Source: JAFGNV01 sp964612485 (GTDB lineage Bacteria > Chloroflexota > Anaerolineae > 4572-78 > J111). Taken from it: DNA of 64,000 nucleotides. The notes beneath the pieces were generated by a model, which made no database searches, was not told the origin of the DNA, and was given only the letters and a program-made list of their open reading frames with translations. A program made the translations under genes and the position numbers. The stretch is taken from positions 1 to 64,000 of the forward strand of contig CAZTFF010000001.1 of NCBI GenBank assembly GCA_964612485.1, in the 5' to 3' direction. Shown here one piece after another: positions 47,237 through 56,153 of the stretch. Within the stretch, counting starts at the first letter, position 1; each line of letters begins with the position of its first letter.

Positions 47237-48832
47237 TTAATTCTCTTGTTTGGCTCGGGTTTGCAATCGATATTCTTTGGGTGATAGCCCGGTGTTCTTT
47301 TTGAAAACCGAACTAAAGTAATGAGGGTCCTTGTAGCCGATTTCAGCGGAGATTTCGGAGGACCTGAGCATGGTTGTACTCAACAATTCTTTGGCTTTTT
47401 CAATTCTGATCTTGGTGAGATAATCTCTAAACGCAATGCCGGCTTCCTGGCTGAAAATGGTGCTGAAGTGGCTGGGGCTGCGATTGACATAGGTGGCCAC
47501 TTGCCCCAACGAAATATCCGGGTTAGCAAAATGGTGTTCAATGTAGGTTTTGGCCCGAAAGACAAGGGCGGAATATTGGCTGTTGGTCTGTTGGTCTCTA
47601 AAGACAACGGCTTTGGTTAGAATTTTGTGGGCCTGTTCTCTGATTTGTTCCAGGGTGGTGATATTCACCAGCAGCGTTTCGATCTGGTTCATTTCCAAGA
47701 CCCGGTCAATGTCGCCGCCAAGTTCTTTGATAAATCGAGCCGTGGCCAAAACAATGTCTATGAAGATGTAGTTTTTGATGATATAAGATTTTAGCGCCGA
47801 TTCATCCAGGGGCTGAATATAGCTATCAAAAAAATCGTCAAAGGTATCCTGTGTGCCGGATCTCAAGTAAATTTCCACCGCGCCTTTATCTAATTTGAGC
47901 AGTTCGGTTTTGTCAACAACTGTGTTGGGCTGGCGCTGGTCAATTCCTTTGATCTGCTTTTCAATACCGGCCAGCGCGTCCGAAAAAGACTCGTGGATGC
48001 TGCCTATCCGTGGCCGGCAACTTCCGATGCCAATAATGGGCACGCATCGGGTTTGGCCGGCAATTTCATTTTTAGCCAGTTCGGAGAGGAAATACCCTTC
48101 CTGCTGCAAAAAATCGGCGCTTTCGCCCATCATGATCAGGATAAGTTCTTGCAGGTCTTTTTTTAAGAGCGAAACATGGGGGTTGTTTTCAATCAATTCA
48201 GAGACAATTTGTTCAACTTTTTCAAACTGGTAATAATCAAATTGTTCTTTGCAGCCATACAGTTCTATGTTGATGACCACCACCTGGTACCACGGGGCAA
48301 CAATATTCAGGTTTAGCATTTGGCTTTTTTCAATGGCGTCCGAGGAGGAGATGGCCCCCATGACCAGTTTGAGGAGAAAACTTTCTTTGAGAAAGGTCTG
48401 ATTATGCGCTACTTGATCTTGTAACTTTTGAAAACTCGCTTCTTGTTCCTTTTCCTGTTCGAGTTTGGCAGCTATTTTTTGCAAAATATGGGTTAATTCT
48501 TGCGCGCCAACCGGTTTGAGCAAAAATTCGGTAACGCCCAACTTAACGGCTTCTTGCGCGTGCTCAAACTCATCGTAGCCGGTAAGAATGATGATCTTTA
48601 CCCACGGCAGCCGCTCCCGAATAATGCGGCATAGTTGTAACCCGTCCATATGCGGCATCTTGATGTCGGTAATCAGAACATCGGGCTGGCAGGCATCGAT
48701 CATGGGCAGGGCAATTTCGCCGTCGGGGGCCTCGCCGCAAAAATCAAAACCTGCTGCCTCCCAATTCACGCTCTCCCGAATGCCTTCTCTGGCGATGTAT
48801 TCATCTTCTATGAGAAATACTTTGTATGACAT
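47237..48832 (-). CDS. YesN-type response regulator with AraC DNA-binding domain
   Basis: Cytoplasmic regulator of 531 residues from MSYKVFLIEDE. The receiver domain has the phospho-acceptor Asp in VLITDIKMPHMDG (about residue 55) and Lys in FLLKPV. A linker of about 300 residues with coiled and globular parts follows, ending in an AraC-type double helix-turn-helix (ISLGQVATYVNRSPSHFSTIF and EIGYKDPHYFSSVFKKNTG). It is the first gene of a unit with the YesM-type kinase and a sugar-binding lipoprotein. It likely activates the importer operon downstream in response to sugar. The start at 48832 has AGGA upstream; an earlier ATG at 48892 would add 20 unrelated residues. Confidence 0.93.
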   Translation of the reverse strand: MSYKVFLIEDEYIAREGIRESVNWEAAGFDFCGEAPDGEIALPMIDACQPDVLITDIKMPHMDGLQLCRIIRERLPWVKIIILTGYDEFEHAQEAVKLGVTEFLLKPVGAQELTHILQKIAAKLEQEKEQEASFQKLQDQVAHNQTFLKESFLLKLVMGAISSSDAIEKSQMLNLNIVAPWYQVVVINIELYGCKEQFDYYQFEKVEQIVSELIENNPHVSLLKKDLQELILIMMGESADFLQQEGYFLSELAKNEIAGQTRCVPIIGIGSCRPRIGSIHESFSDALAGIEKQIKGIDQRQPNTVVDKTELLKLDKGAVEIYLRSGTQDTFDDFFDSYIQPLDESALKSYIIKNYIFIDIVLATARFIKELGGDIDRVLEMNQIETLLVNITTLEQIREQAHKILTKAVVFRDQQTNSQYSALVFRAKTYIEHHFANPDISLGQVATYVNRSPSHFSTIFSQEAGIAFRDYLTKIRIEKAKELLSTTMLRSSEISAEIGYKDPHYFSSVFKKNTGLSPKEYRLQTRAKQEN

Positions 48833-48883
48833 TTTAAATCCTGAAAATCTTTGCGTAAACAACGATTTTAGCTCTACCCTATT

Positions 48884-48889
48884 ATTATA
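48884..48889 (-). promoter_or_regulatory. Likely -10 box for the two-component unit
   Basis: TATAAT on the minus strand about 50 bp before the response-regulator ATG. No good -35 at standard spacing was seen (a TTGAAA lies 14 bp upstream), as might be expected for an activator-dependent promoter. The rest of the 48893-49119 gap holds AT-rich sequence without genes. Confidence 0.4.
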
Positions 48890-49119
48890 CAAAATCGAAT
48901 GAATTTCAATGGATTCTTATTAGAAACTTACGGAGATTTGTTTGCTGCTGCCGTAAAGACAGAAGATTTTCTGGAAAAAGTATAATTTTTTTTGAAAAAG
49001 TGTGGTAATTTACGATTTACCCCTCTCTGCCGGAAGTGGATAAGTTGTGGTACATTGTGGGTCATCTCCTTTGGCTCACTTATTCTGTTGGCAATGAAAA
49101 GTCTATGACCACGACCCTT

Positions 49120-51030
49120 TCAATCTTTCGGCAGCCGCGGAATCCAGACGCGCATCGCGCCCGGTTTTCGATTGCCCCAGGCATAATAGGGAATAGCCTT
49201 TAAATGAACGGCCTGCTGTGAGAATTTATGGAGATCATTATCGGTTACCGGACGATATAAATCTTGCCATGTCTCTACATCCATCCGCTGTCCCATGGTT
49301 TCAATCGCTATAATCTCTTCATCTACCACATTATCGCACCAGCGTGTTTTAAGGGGCGCTTTCTCATTGAGCTGCACATCCATCAAATCGATGTCAATAT
49401 CTTCCGCTTCCAGACAATACACTAACGGCCCATATTGAATAGCTACACTATCCCGCACGGCATCAATCCGAGGATGCGGTTCGAATAAACCGGGTTCTAT
49501 TTCTAACTCCAACTCGATCACATCGCCTGCCTGCCAGGGGCGTTCAAGCAGCGCGTAACCGGAGTCGATGACCAGATCGTTGACCGGCTGACCGTTGAGG
49601 AGAACCTTTGCCTCCCGGCACCAACCCGGCAAGCGCAAACGCAGCGCCCAGGGTGAGCCGTCGGCTTGCTCGATATTCAATTTTACGTGCCCGCGCCAGG
49701 GATAGTTAGTAGCCACGGTTAAGGCTACAGGATTCCCGGAAGGCAGCGCAGCGGTTATAGCCGCCGAATTATACAAATGAATCTGAACACCGTTGGCATC
49801 CATTGTAGCCAGATATTGGCCTAACGAAGCCAGCAGCCGCATAATATTGGGCGGGCAGCAGGCCACCTCGTACCATTCCTCACGCTGCATGCTGTGGCGG
49901 CTCATCAGGGGGTTGATGTAGAAAAAATGGCGTCCATCGTCAGAAAGGCCGCTCAAAAAACCGTTATAGAGGGTCCGTTCCACCAGATCAGCATACCGAC
50001 TCTCGCCGGTGGCCAACAGCATGCGCCAATTCCACATAATGCTGCCGATGGCGGCGCAGGTTTCGCAGTAACATTGATCGGGCGATAGTTCGTAGGCGTC
50101 ACCAAAAGACTCGCCCTCGTATCTGGCTCCCAATCCGCCGGTAATGAAGAGCTTATGGTCAACCATATCTTGCCACAACCGCAAGAGAACATCGAACAAA
50201 GCCTGTTCGCCACTTTCCAGATAGAGGTCGGTGACCCCCGCGAAAAGATACATGGCCCGCACGGCGTGTCCCTCCACCTCTGAAGCTTCCCGAATCGGCA
50301 CCCGATCTTGGTGATACGCCGGACCGCTGGCCCAGCCCAGTCCTCGCATTACCCCTTTGCCCCGCTCGTCAATGAAAAATTTAGCCAGGTCAAGATATTC
50401 TTGCTTGCCGGTAACCTGATATAAAGCCACCAGCGCCATTTCAATTACAGGATGGCCCGGCGCGCCGGGTTTTTTATCGGGGCCAAAGGTGGCGCACAGC
50501 AAATCGGCGAAACGGGTGGCGATATCTAACAAGGGAGTGCTTTGTGTAGCTCGATAGTGCGCCACCGCCGCTTGAAAAAGATGTCCGGCGCAGTACAGTT
50601 CGTGTCCAAAATCCAGGTCAATCCAACGCTTTCCCTGATGCGCCACTTGAAAGTAAGCGTTAATGTAGCCATCATTTTGTTGGGCGGCGGCAATCAATTC
50701 AATCGTCCGGTCAACTTTTTGTTGCAGAGAGGAATTGTCGGGATGAAGATGTAATTCATACGAGGCGGCCTCAAGCCATTTGTAAACATCGGTGTCTATA
50801 AACTCCCGGCCCCGATATTCCCCTTCTGTCAAACCTGCTGCCACGCGAAGATTGTGAAAATTACCGGCTTCTTCCAGCATTTGGTAGCCGTGAAGCAAGG
50901 TGGTTTCACGATTGATTTTTTGTCGTCTGGCCCAGAAACCGCCGGTTAACGAAATTGATTGAAGGGGAAGTGACTGCCAACGCGCATGCGGATACACCGC
51001 GTAGTCTTTTGCAGTTACGTCAGTAATCAT
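49120..51030 (-). CDS. Glycoside hydrolase family 127 (beta-L-arabinofuranosidase-like)
   Basis: Enzyme of 636 residues without signal peptide. GH127 enzymes such as HypBA1 use a zinc-bound cysteine as nucleophile. The matching residues are visible: Glu323 and Cys325 in CYCETC and the adjacent Cys391 and Cys392 in EVACCPPN; by analogy Cys391 is the nucleophile. The (alpha/alpha)6 barrel core precedes these and a beta-sandwich domain follows (from about residue 440). It probably releases beta-L-arabinofuranose from plant-derived oligosaccharides. It ends the operon LacI - binding protein - MalF - MalG - GH127, separated from MalG by an 89-bp inserted palindrome. GGAG precedes the ATG. Confidence 0.9.
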   Translation of the reverse strand: MITDVTAKDYAVYPHARWQSLPLQSISLTGGFWARRQKINRETTLLHGYQMLEEAGNFHNLRVAAGLTEGEYRGREFIDTDVYKWLEAASYELHLHPDNSSLQQKVDRTIELIAAAQQNDGYINAYFQVAHQGKRWIDLDFGHELYCAGHLFQAAVAHYRATQSTPLLDIATRFADLLCATFGPDKKPGAPGHPVIEMALVALYQVTGKQEYLDLAKFFIDERGKGVMRGLGWASGPAYHQDRVPIREASEVEGHAVRAMYLFAGVTDLYLESGEQALFDVLLRLWQDMVDHKLFITGGLGARYEGESFGDAYELSPDQCYCETCAAIGSIMWNWRMLLATGESRYADLVERTLYNGFLSGLSDDGRHFFYINPLMSRHSMQREEWYEVACCPPNIMRLLASLGQYLATMDANGVQIHLYNSAAITAALPSGNPVALTVATNYPWRGHVKLNIEQADGSPWALRLRLPGWCREAKVLLNGQPVNDLVIDSGYALLERPWQAGDVIELELEIEPGLFEPHPRIDAVRDSVAIQYGPLVYCLEAEDIDIDLMDVQLNEKAPLKTRWCDNVVDEEIIAIETMGQRMDVETWQDLYRPVTDNDLHKFSQQAVHLKAIPYYAWGNRKPGAMRVWIPRLPKD

Positions 51031-51051
51031 AAACTGGCTCCTTTTATTGCT

Positions 51052-51158
51052 CTATTCAGGGGGCGTGTCCAGAATTTCAGGAAATCTGGACAAACCTGGG
51101 GGGCATTCCCCCTGCGCCCCCTGTCTGTCCAAAAATCTTGGACAGCCCCCTATTCAGG
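51052..51158. mobile_element. Candidate 89-bp MITE with 9-bp direct repeats
   Basis: The 9-mer CTATTCAGG occurs at 51052-51060 and again at 51150-51158. Between them is an 89-bp palindrome whose ends are imperfect inverted repeats (GGGCGTGTCCAGAATTT against the complement GGGGCTGTCCAAGATTTTT) with a GC-rich centre (GGGGGCATTCCCCC). This is the structure of a small non-autonomous transposable element with target duplication. It has no coding capacity and lies between the MalG-type and GH127 genes. Confidence 0.65.
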
Positions 51159-51170
51159 TTAAAGAAAAGT

Positions 51171-52058
51171 CTAGCCCTTAACGGCCCCGGCTGTGAGGCC
51201 GCGCACAATGGCTTTTTGTGAAAACAGTACCATGATGATGACCGGAATAATCATCACCACGCCTACGGCCATAATCAATTCCCAGGGCTTGCCGTAGGGC
51301 GAATACCCGGCATAGACTTCGGTAATGGCCACGCTGAGGGTTTTGGAAGCAGGGGTAACAGAAAATGAAAGAGGAAATAGCATGTTGTTCCAGGCCCCCA
51401 CAAAATTGATCAATAACATTGTTACCAACCCCGGCGCAGTAACCGGGATGAGAATGCGCCAAAAAATATGGAAGATATTGGCCCCATCAACAATGGCTGC
51501 CTCTTCAATTTCATACGGGACCTGTTTGATAAACGAAACCAGAACCCACACCGTGAAGGGGATCATGGCGCTGCTCAATACCAGAATTAAACCATTGAGC
51601 GTATCGAGCAGTTTGAAGGTGTTCAGCGTCCGGTAGAGGGGAACAATAGTCCCGATCTCCGGCAAGGCCATCGATAAAATGAGAGACCACAAGAGCAGAT
51701 TGCTGCCCGGAAACCGAATGCGGGCAAACGCATAAGCGGCCATAAAGCTAATAGCCACCGAACCAAAGGAAGCACTTATTGCCAGCACCACGGAATTTCG
51801 GGTATATTCGTAAAACGGTATTTGCTCAAAGAGCGTGACAAAGTTTCTGGGGGTTATATCAAGCGTAAAGTAGATGGGTGGTGAGGTGAAGAGATATTTG
51901 GGTACTACCAACGATGATCTGATCAGCCAAAAAAACGGTAACAAGACAATCAGGCTGAACAGAATAAATAACGCATACGTGGTTAGTGTCTTCAACCGGT
52001 TATTTTTGTTCTGTGAATAAATGTGAACCGCCATCGGTGATTGTTGTTGTTCCAACAT
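51171..52058 (-). CDS. Carbohydrate ABC permease (MalG type)
   Basis: Inner-membrane permease of 295 residues, six helices, first at about residues 27-46. The conserved EAA loop is seen in EIEEAAIVDGANIFHIFWRILIPV, which docks to the shared ATPase. It ends in FSQKAIVRGLTAGAVKG, typical of MalG-type proteins. No ATPase gene is in this operon, so a multi-use MsmK/MsmX-type ATPase encoded elsewhere must serve it (family knowledge plus inference). Strong GGAGG precedes the ATG. It follows the MalF-type gene by 14 bp. Confidence 0.93.
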   Translation of the reverse strand: MLEQQQSPMAVHIYSQNKNNRLKTLTTYALFILFSLIVLLPFFWLIRSSLVVPKYLFTSPPIYFTLDITPRNFVTLFEQIPFYEYTRNSVVLAISASFGSVAISFMAAYAFARIRFPGSNLLLWSLILSMALPEIGTIVPLYRTLNTFKLLDTLNGLILVLSSAMIPFTVWVLVSFIKQVPYEIEEAAIVDGANIFHIFWRILIPVTAPGLVTMLLINFVGAWNNMLFPLSFSVTPASKTLSVAITEVYAGYSPYGKPWELIMAVGVVMIIPVIIMVLFSQKAIVRGLTAGAVKG

Positions 52059-52072
52059 TATTTACCTCCAAA

Positions 52073-53032
52073 TTAATAAGACACATCGTATCGCCGGAAC
52101 AAACGCAAGGCGATCACGCCCACCAAACCGACGAGAATAAGTAGAATTACACTTATGGCCGAGGCAAATCCAAATTTAAAGTAAAGAATGCCTTCTTGGA
52201 AGATGCGTAACGAGAGAACCGAAGTGGCCACGCCCGGCCCGCCAAAGGTCAGGCCAAAAATCAAATCAAAATTGGCCAGCGACCAGACCACCCGGAATAC
52301 ACCCAGGGTAATCACTAACGGCGCTACCAGGGGGATGGTAATCCGCCAGAATCGCTGCCAAATATTGGCCCCATCAACAATCGCGGCATCATATAATTCT
52401 TCCGGGATGCCTTGCAGGCCGGCCAGAAAAACAATGGCCATAAAGGGCGCGTCTTTCCAAACTTGCACCAGTATTACGGAAATTCTGGCCCCCCAGGAGG
52501 AAATCAAAGGCACAATGTGCTCACCGGTGGCAAGGTAGACCCAGTGCGGGATCATGCCAAACTGGTCATCTAACAGCCAACGGAAGAGATAACCGGCTAC
52601 AATGGTGGGGATAGCCCAGGGAATGAGGTTGATGGTTCGAGCAAACGTTTTCCAGGTAAAACTGGCATTGAGCAGCAGGGCAATCAACAACCCAACCACC
52701 AGATTCAAAATTGTAGAGGCAACTACAAAAATAATGGTAAATGTAAAGGCCCCGCGCACGCCATAATCAAACGGCATGGCTAAATAGTTCTGCAATCCCA
52801 CAAATTCATTGGTATTATCCAGAACGCTCAAATTGGTAAAACTCAAATAGATGGTTTGTAAAATGGGGTAGGCAGCCGTGGCAATACGCAGCAAAAAAGC
52901 CGGTACCACCAGAACAACAAATAGCAGATAACGTCGGGCCACTAATCTTTTTAGCTGTAGAGGCAGCGCAGACATATGGGCCGGCGTGGTATTTACTTGT
53001 GATATTTCCATAAAATCACTCTTTTTATCCAT
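52073..53032 (-). CDS. Carbohydrate ABC permease (MalF type)
   Basis: Partner permease of 319 residues with six helices and the EAA loop in IPEELYDAAIVDGANIWQRFWRITIPL. The N-terminus is a cytoplasmic segment of about 30 residues before TM1 (LLFVVLVVPAFLLRIA). It follows the binding-protein gene after a perfect 14-bp hairpin and precedes the MalG-type gene. Substrate is probably an arabino- or related oligosaccharide, judged by the GH127 gene in the same operon. Confidence 0.93.
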   Translation of the reverse strand: MDKKSDFMEISQVNTTPAHMSALPLQLKRLVARRYLLFVVLVVPAFLLRIATAAYPILQTIYLSFTNLSVLDNTNEFVGLQNYLAMPFDYGVRGAFTFTIIFVVASTILNLVVGLLIALLLNASFTWKTFARTINLIPWAIPTIVAGYLFRWLLDDQFGMIPHWVYLATGEHIVPLISSWGARISVILVQVWKDAPFMAIVFLAGLQGIPEELYDAAIVDGANIWQRFWRITIPLVAPLVITLGVFRVVWSLANFDLIFGLTFGGPGVATSVLSLRIFQEGILYFKFGFASAISVILLILVGLVGVIALRLFRRYDVSY

Positions 53033-53048
53033 AATAAACCTGATCTAA

Positions 53049-53086
53049 GGTAGCAGGCAGCCCACATTGAAAGGCTGCCTGCTACC
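53049..53086 (-). other. Perfect hairpin between binding-protein and permease genes
   Basis: GGTAGCAGGCAGCC (53049-53062) pairs perfectly over 14 bp with GGCTGCCTGCTACC (53073-53086) around a ten-base loop. No T tract follows on the minus strand. Position and form match the stems at 24889 and 42950. Confidence 0.8.
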
Positions 53087-53103
53087 CGATATTATCAACA
53101 GTC

Positions 53104-54477
53104 TTACAGCGAAGCCAACTGATTTTGAGCCTGTTCTAACGAGTCGTCCAGGCTAATTTGATCGGTCAGGAAAGCGGCCGCCGTATCTTCGAGAACGGTC
53201 AGCGCTTCGACAAACTTGGGATGATGCGGCCGCACGCCCACAACACCGGCATCGGAGTACATTTTTAGCATCTGCACCAGGTAGTTATCTTGATCAACCG
53301 CATCCAAAACAGATTTGCGCGCGCTCAGGTACCAGAAGCTGGTTTGGGCGGCCTGGGCGGCCACTTCGTTAGAGATGAGGAATTGCAGCAGTTCTTTGGC
53401 CTCTTCTAGATGGGGGGTAGTTTTGATGATGCCAAAGCCCCACCCGGCGGCATACGTGGAACCGTTGACGCCACCCGGTCCTACCGGCGGCAGCGCGACC
53501 GCTACTTTATCTTCGCTGAACCAGTCGGCGTTGTCCTCGCTGCGGGCCACATCGGCAAAGAAAGGCCACTGCCGCATAAAGGCCACTTTATCGGCCAGAT
53601 AATCGGCGTTTTGCTGGTTGTAATCTTTTTGCAGCGAAGCCGGATTAAGCACGTTGCTGCTGTACATCAAGTCGTAGGCATATTCCAGGGCGGTTTTATA
53701 CTCGGGGCCAACATCAAACGGATTGCCGCCGGCCTGCAAGGTGATCCAGGCCAGGTAGACATTGAGAAACGCGCCTTTTATCAGGCCGTCTACCGAGGCC
53801 CACACGCCGGCATCCTGATCGGTAAAGACCTCGCCCATGGCTTTTGTTTCTTCCCAGGTGGTTGGCACATCAACACCTTTTTCCTCAAACCAATCTTTCC
53901 GATAGAACCAGTAAGGCATTTCCCAGTTGTGGATCACCCGGAACAGTTCGCCTTCATGCGTGCTCCACACGTCGGAGTAGGCCCGCATCGATGGGTCAAA
54001 GTCGTCCCAAACTTCCTTCGACACCAAATCATTAAGCGGAAGCATGTAGCCCGCCTGTGCGAAAGACGTAGTCAACTCATCTTCAAAATCAATCACATCG
54101 TAGGGAGTGGTATCCGCCTGAACCGCGCTGGATAAACGGGTGAGTTCTGTTTCTTTGGTATCGGTGCGGAGAACGATTTCTACCTCGATACCTGTTTGTT
54201 TGGTAAACTCGGTTTTTTCCAGGATATCTCTGGTGCCTTGTTCGGCCCAACCGCCCACCGCCAACCGAATTTTACGCGGCGTTATCACCGCCGGGGCTTC
54301 GGCAGCAGGGGTGGCTGTTACCACCACCTCTTTTACCACTTCTTTTTCTACTTCTTGGGTAACAACTTTTTCAACAACTTCCGGCTCTGAGGCACATGCG
54401 CCCAACAGACTGCCGGCTGCGGCGGTACCAACTAATTCCAGAAAGCGTCGTCTTGAAAGGTTCTTTTTTCCCGACAT
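53104..54477 (-). CDS. Family 1 ABC sugar-binding lipoprotein with Tat-type signal
   Basis: Extracellular binding protein of 457 residues. The N-terminus has a twin-arginine-type signal (SRRRFLELVG) ending in lipobox LLGAC, followed by a Val/Glu/Lys-rich spacer with EKVV and KEVV units, then the family 1 binding domain (QTGIEVEIVLRTDTKETELTRLSSAVQ in pieces, YDVIDFEDEL, FMRQWPFFADVA). Start at ATG 54477 is preceded by AAGGAG seven bases away; a frame start at 54522 would add 15 residues. It is the first transport gene after the LacI regulator and heads the MalF-MalG-GH127 set. Confidence 0.92.
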   Translation of the reverse strand: MSGKKNLSRRRFLELVGTAAAGSLLGACASEPEVVEKVVTQEVEKEVVKEVVVTATPAAEAPAVITPRKIRLAVGGWAEQGTRDILEKTEFTKQTGIEVEIVLRTDTKETELTRLSSAVQADTTPYDVIDFEDELTTSFAQAGYMLPLNDLVSKEVWDDFDPSMRAYSDVWSTHEGELFRVIHNWEMPYWFYRKDWFEEKGVDVPTTWEETKAMGEVFTDQDAGVWASVDGLIKGAFLNVYLAWITLQAGGNPFDVGPEYKTALEYAYDLMYSSNVLNPASLQKDYNQQNADYLADKVAFMRQWPFFADVARSEDNADWFSEDKVAVALPPVGPGGVNGSTYAAGWGFGIIKTTPHLEEAKELLQFLISNEVAAQAAQTSFWYLSARKSVLDAVDQDNYLVQMLKMYSDAGVVGVRPHHPKFVEALTVLEDTAAAFLTDQISLDDSLEQAQNQLASL

Positions 54478-54539
54478 CTTTTTTCTCCTTTTTAATTTAA
54501 ATCCTTGGTTTACCTCACTCAAGGAATTTTTTTTTGGAA

Positions 54540-54568
54540 TTGTTACTTTTGGTCACTTTTGCTACAAT
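54540..54568. promoter_or_regulatory. Promoter-like sequence readable on both strands
   Basis: Plus strand: TTGTTA (54540-54545), 17 bp, TACAAT (54563-54568). Minus strand: TTGTAG (54562-54567), 17 bp, AACAAT (54539-54544). The minus reading points at the sugar-binding-protein gene, the plus reading at a short segment ending in a terminator. Confidence 0.45.
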
Positions 54569-54574
54569 ATATTT

Positions 54575-54672
54575 ACAGGCGGATAGAAGGCCCTTTAAAA
54601 TTGGGAGTTCTAAATGCTGTGATCTGGGGAGATTCTGTTAGACGGCCAAATCTGCACGAATCTCCCTATTTT
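54575..54672 (+). ncRNA. Candidate small RNA of about 98 bases
   Basis: From the start expected for the plus-strand promoter, the segment runs to an intrinsic terminator: GGGAGATTC (54627-54635) pairs with GAATCTCCC (54658-54666), followed by TATTTTTT. There is no open reading frame of note in it. Both neighbouring genes are on the minus strand, so the plus-strand terminator has no other obvious user. Confidence 0.4.
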
Positions 54673-54786
54673 TTATGTGATTGAAACCCAACAACGATGA
54701 TATTATGGTGAAGCACGTATCATTTTTTTTCCTCCTTGCGGCTATCCAGCTCTAATTCGCAGAAATTTTAGAGATATATAGACTGT

Positions 54787-55866
54787 TCATTCTGTGGGAT
54801 GCACGTTCAAAATAATTCTTCGGGACGTGGTCGCGGCATCCAATTCTTCACTCGTTTGCTGTGTTTCATCCGCTCCGCACGATTCTCTGATAAAGAGCTG
54901 CCCCTTTATCTTTATTTCCTCGCTATTTTTCAAACCTTTCCTTAATTGCTTGAGAACTAATTCGGCGGCTGTTTTTCCCATTTCGTAAACCGGCAAGCTG
55001 ACGGTCGTGATTTTCGGGCGAAAGATACGGCTGATTTCCCGGTTATCGTAGCCAACCACGGCAATATCATCAGGTACCGATAATCCGCTATCCTGGATGG
55101 CATAAATAGCGCCCAAGGCCATTAAATCATTGGCGGCAAAAATGGCAGTTGGTTTTTCTTCAAGCGTCAGCAAATTTTGGGCTGCTTGGTAACCGCCCTC
55201 AAATTCCCAATCTCCCGGCTGAACCAGATGGGGATCAAATCCAAGATTCTGAACGGACAATTCGGCCTGATACCCCGCCAAACGCCGGGTGGCCGAGTGC
55301 CAACTCTCCGGCCCATTGATGTAAGCGATGCGGCGGTGGCCTAAACCGGCCAGGTGACTGACGGCCAAACCGGCGCCGTAACAATCATCGGGCACTACCG
55401 AATTTTTGACAAACGAGCCAAACAAGCGGTGGACAAATACATACGGTTTATCGATTTGCGTTAAAAGCTCGCTGGTGGCGTTGTGCAAAGACTCCACAAA
55501 GATAATGCCATCAACCGGTCGATTGACTAACGTGCGGATCGCATCCTGCTCCAATGCCGGATCAAAGTCGGTATTGATGATCAACCCCAAATAATCGAAA
55601 TTGGTTAAATGATCTTGAATGCCTCGCACAATGGGCGGCACAAAAGGGCTGAGAATATCATCAACGATGATACCTATCGTATGCGTTCGATCGGTGCGTA
55701 AACTACGAGCGGAAATATTGGGGCTGTAGCCCAGAGACTCGGCAACATCTATAATCTGTTGTCGCGTATCGGAATTGACCGGGTAATCACTATTAGAGAG
55801 GACGCGGGAAACGGTAGGTATAGAAAACCCTGTGATCTTGGCAATTTCTGCCAGTGTAACCGGCAT
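54787..55866 (-). CDS. LacI family transcriptional regulator
   Basis: Repressor-type regulator of 359 residues: helix-turn-helix and hinge (VTLAEIAKITGFSIPTVSRVL, then YSPNISARSLRTDRTHTIG), and a sugar-binding domain with VDGIIFVES, FAANDLMALGAI and DDIAVVGYDN. It lies upstream of the sugar importer and GH127 on the same strand. Two matching palindromic operators sit just before its own start, indicating autoregulation. GGAGG precedes the ATG. Confidence 0.93.
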   Translation of the reverse strand: MPVTLAEIAKITGFSIPTVSRVLSNSDYPVNSDTRQQIIDVAESLGYSPNISARSLRTDRTHTIGIIVDDILSPFVPPIVRGIQDHLTNFDYLGLIINTDFDPALEQDAIRTLVNRPVDGIIFVESLHNATSELLTQIDKPYVFVHRLFGSFVKNSVVPDDCYGAGLAVSHLAGLGHRRIAYINGPESWHSATRRLAGYQAELSVQNLGFDPHLVQPGDWEFEGGYQAAQNLLTLEEKPTAIFAANDLMALGAIYAIQDSGLSVPDDIAVVGYDNREISRIFRPKITTVSLPVYEMGKTAAELVLKQLRKGLKNSEEIKIKGQLFIRESCGADETQQTSEELDAATTSRRIILNVHPTE

Positions 55867-55884
55867 TAAAATCCTCCGAATTCA

Positions 55885-55932
55885 TAGAAATCGTTTTCTA
55901 TATTTTGCATTATAACAGAAAACGATTTCTAT
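55885..55932. promoter_or_regulatory. Two LacI-type operators upstream of the LacI gene
   Basis: TAGAAATCGTTTTCTA at 55885-55900 and AGAAAACGATTTCTA at 55917-55931 are inverted copies of one another, each an imperfect palindrome around a central CG. They lie 18 bp and about 50 bp upstream of the LacI start codon, fitting autoregulation. Confidence 0.75.
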
Positions 55933-56105
55933 GTCAAGAGATTTTAATCTGAATGGTGCTCAAATCGGGAACCGTTGGTAATTCGTTGAGGGGCACTGAC
56001 GGTGGATTTGGGCAAAAAAACGCGAAAAATGGCGGCAACACGCCGGGATTCCGCCCGATTCCGGGCCGCCAAAGGCTGAATTCTCGCCAATGGCAAGCCC
56101 AAGAT

Positions 56106-56136
56106 AACCCTGACCGATCATTGGTCAGGGTTTTTT
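56106..56136 (+). terminator. Intrinsic terminator inside the IS end
   Basis: AACCCTGACC (56106-56115) pairs perfectly with GGTCAGGGTT (56123-56132) around GATCATT, followed by T residues. It faces the transposase gene, so it could block transcription entering the IS from the left. Confidence 0.7.
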
Positions 56137-56153
56137 CACGCCTGCCTGCCGAC

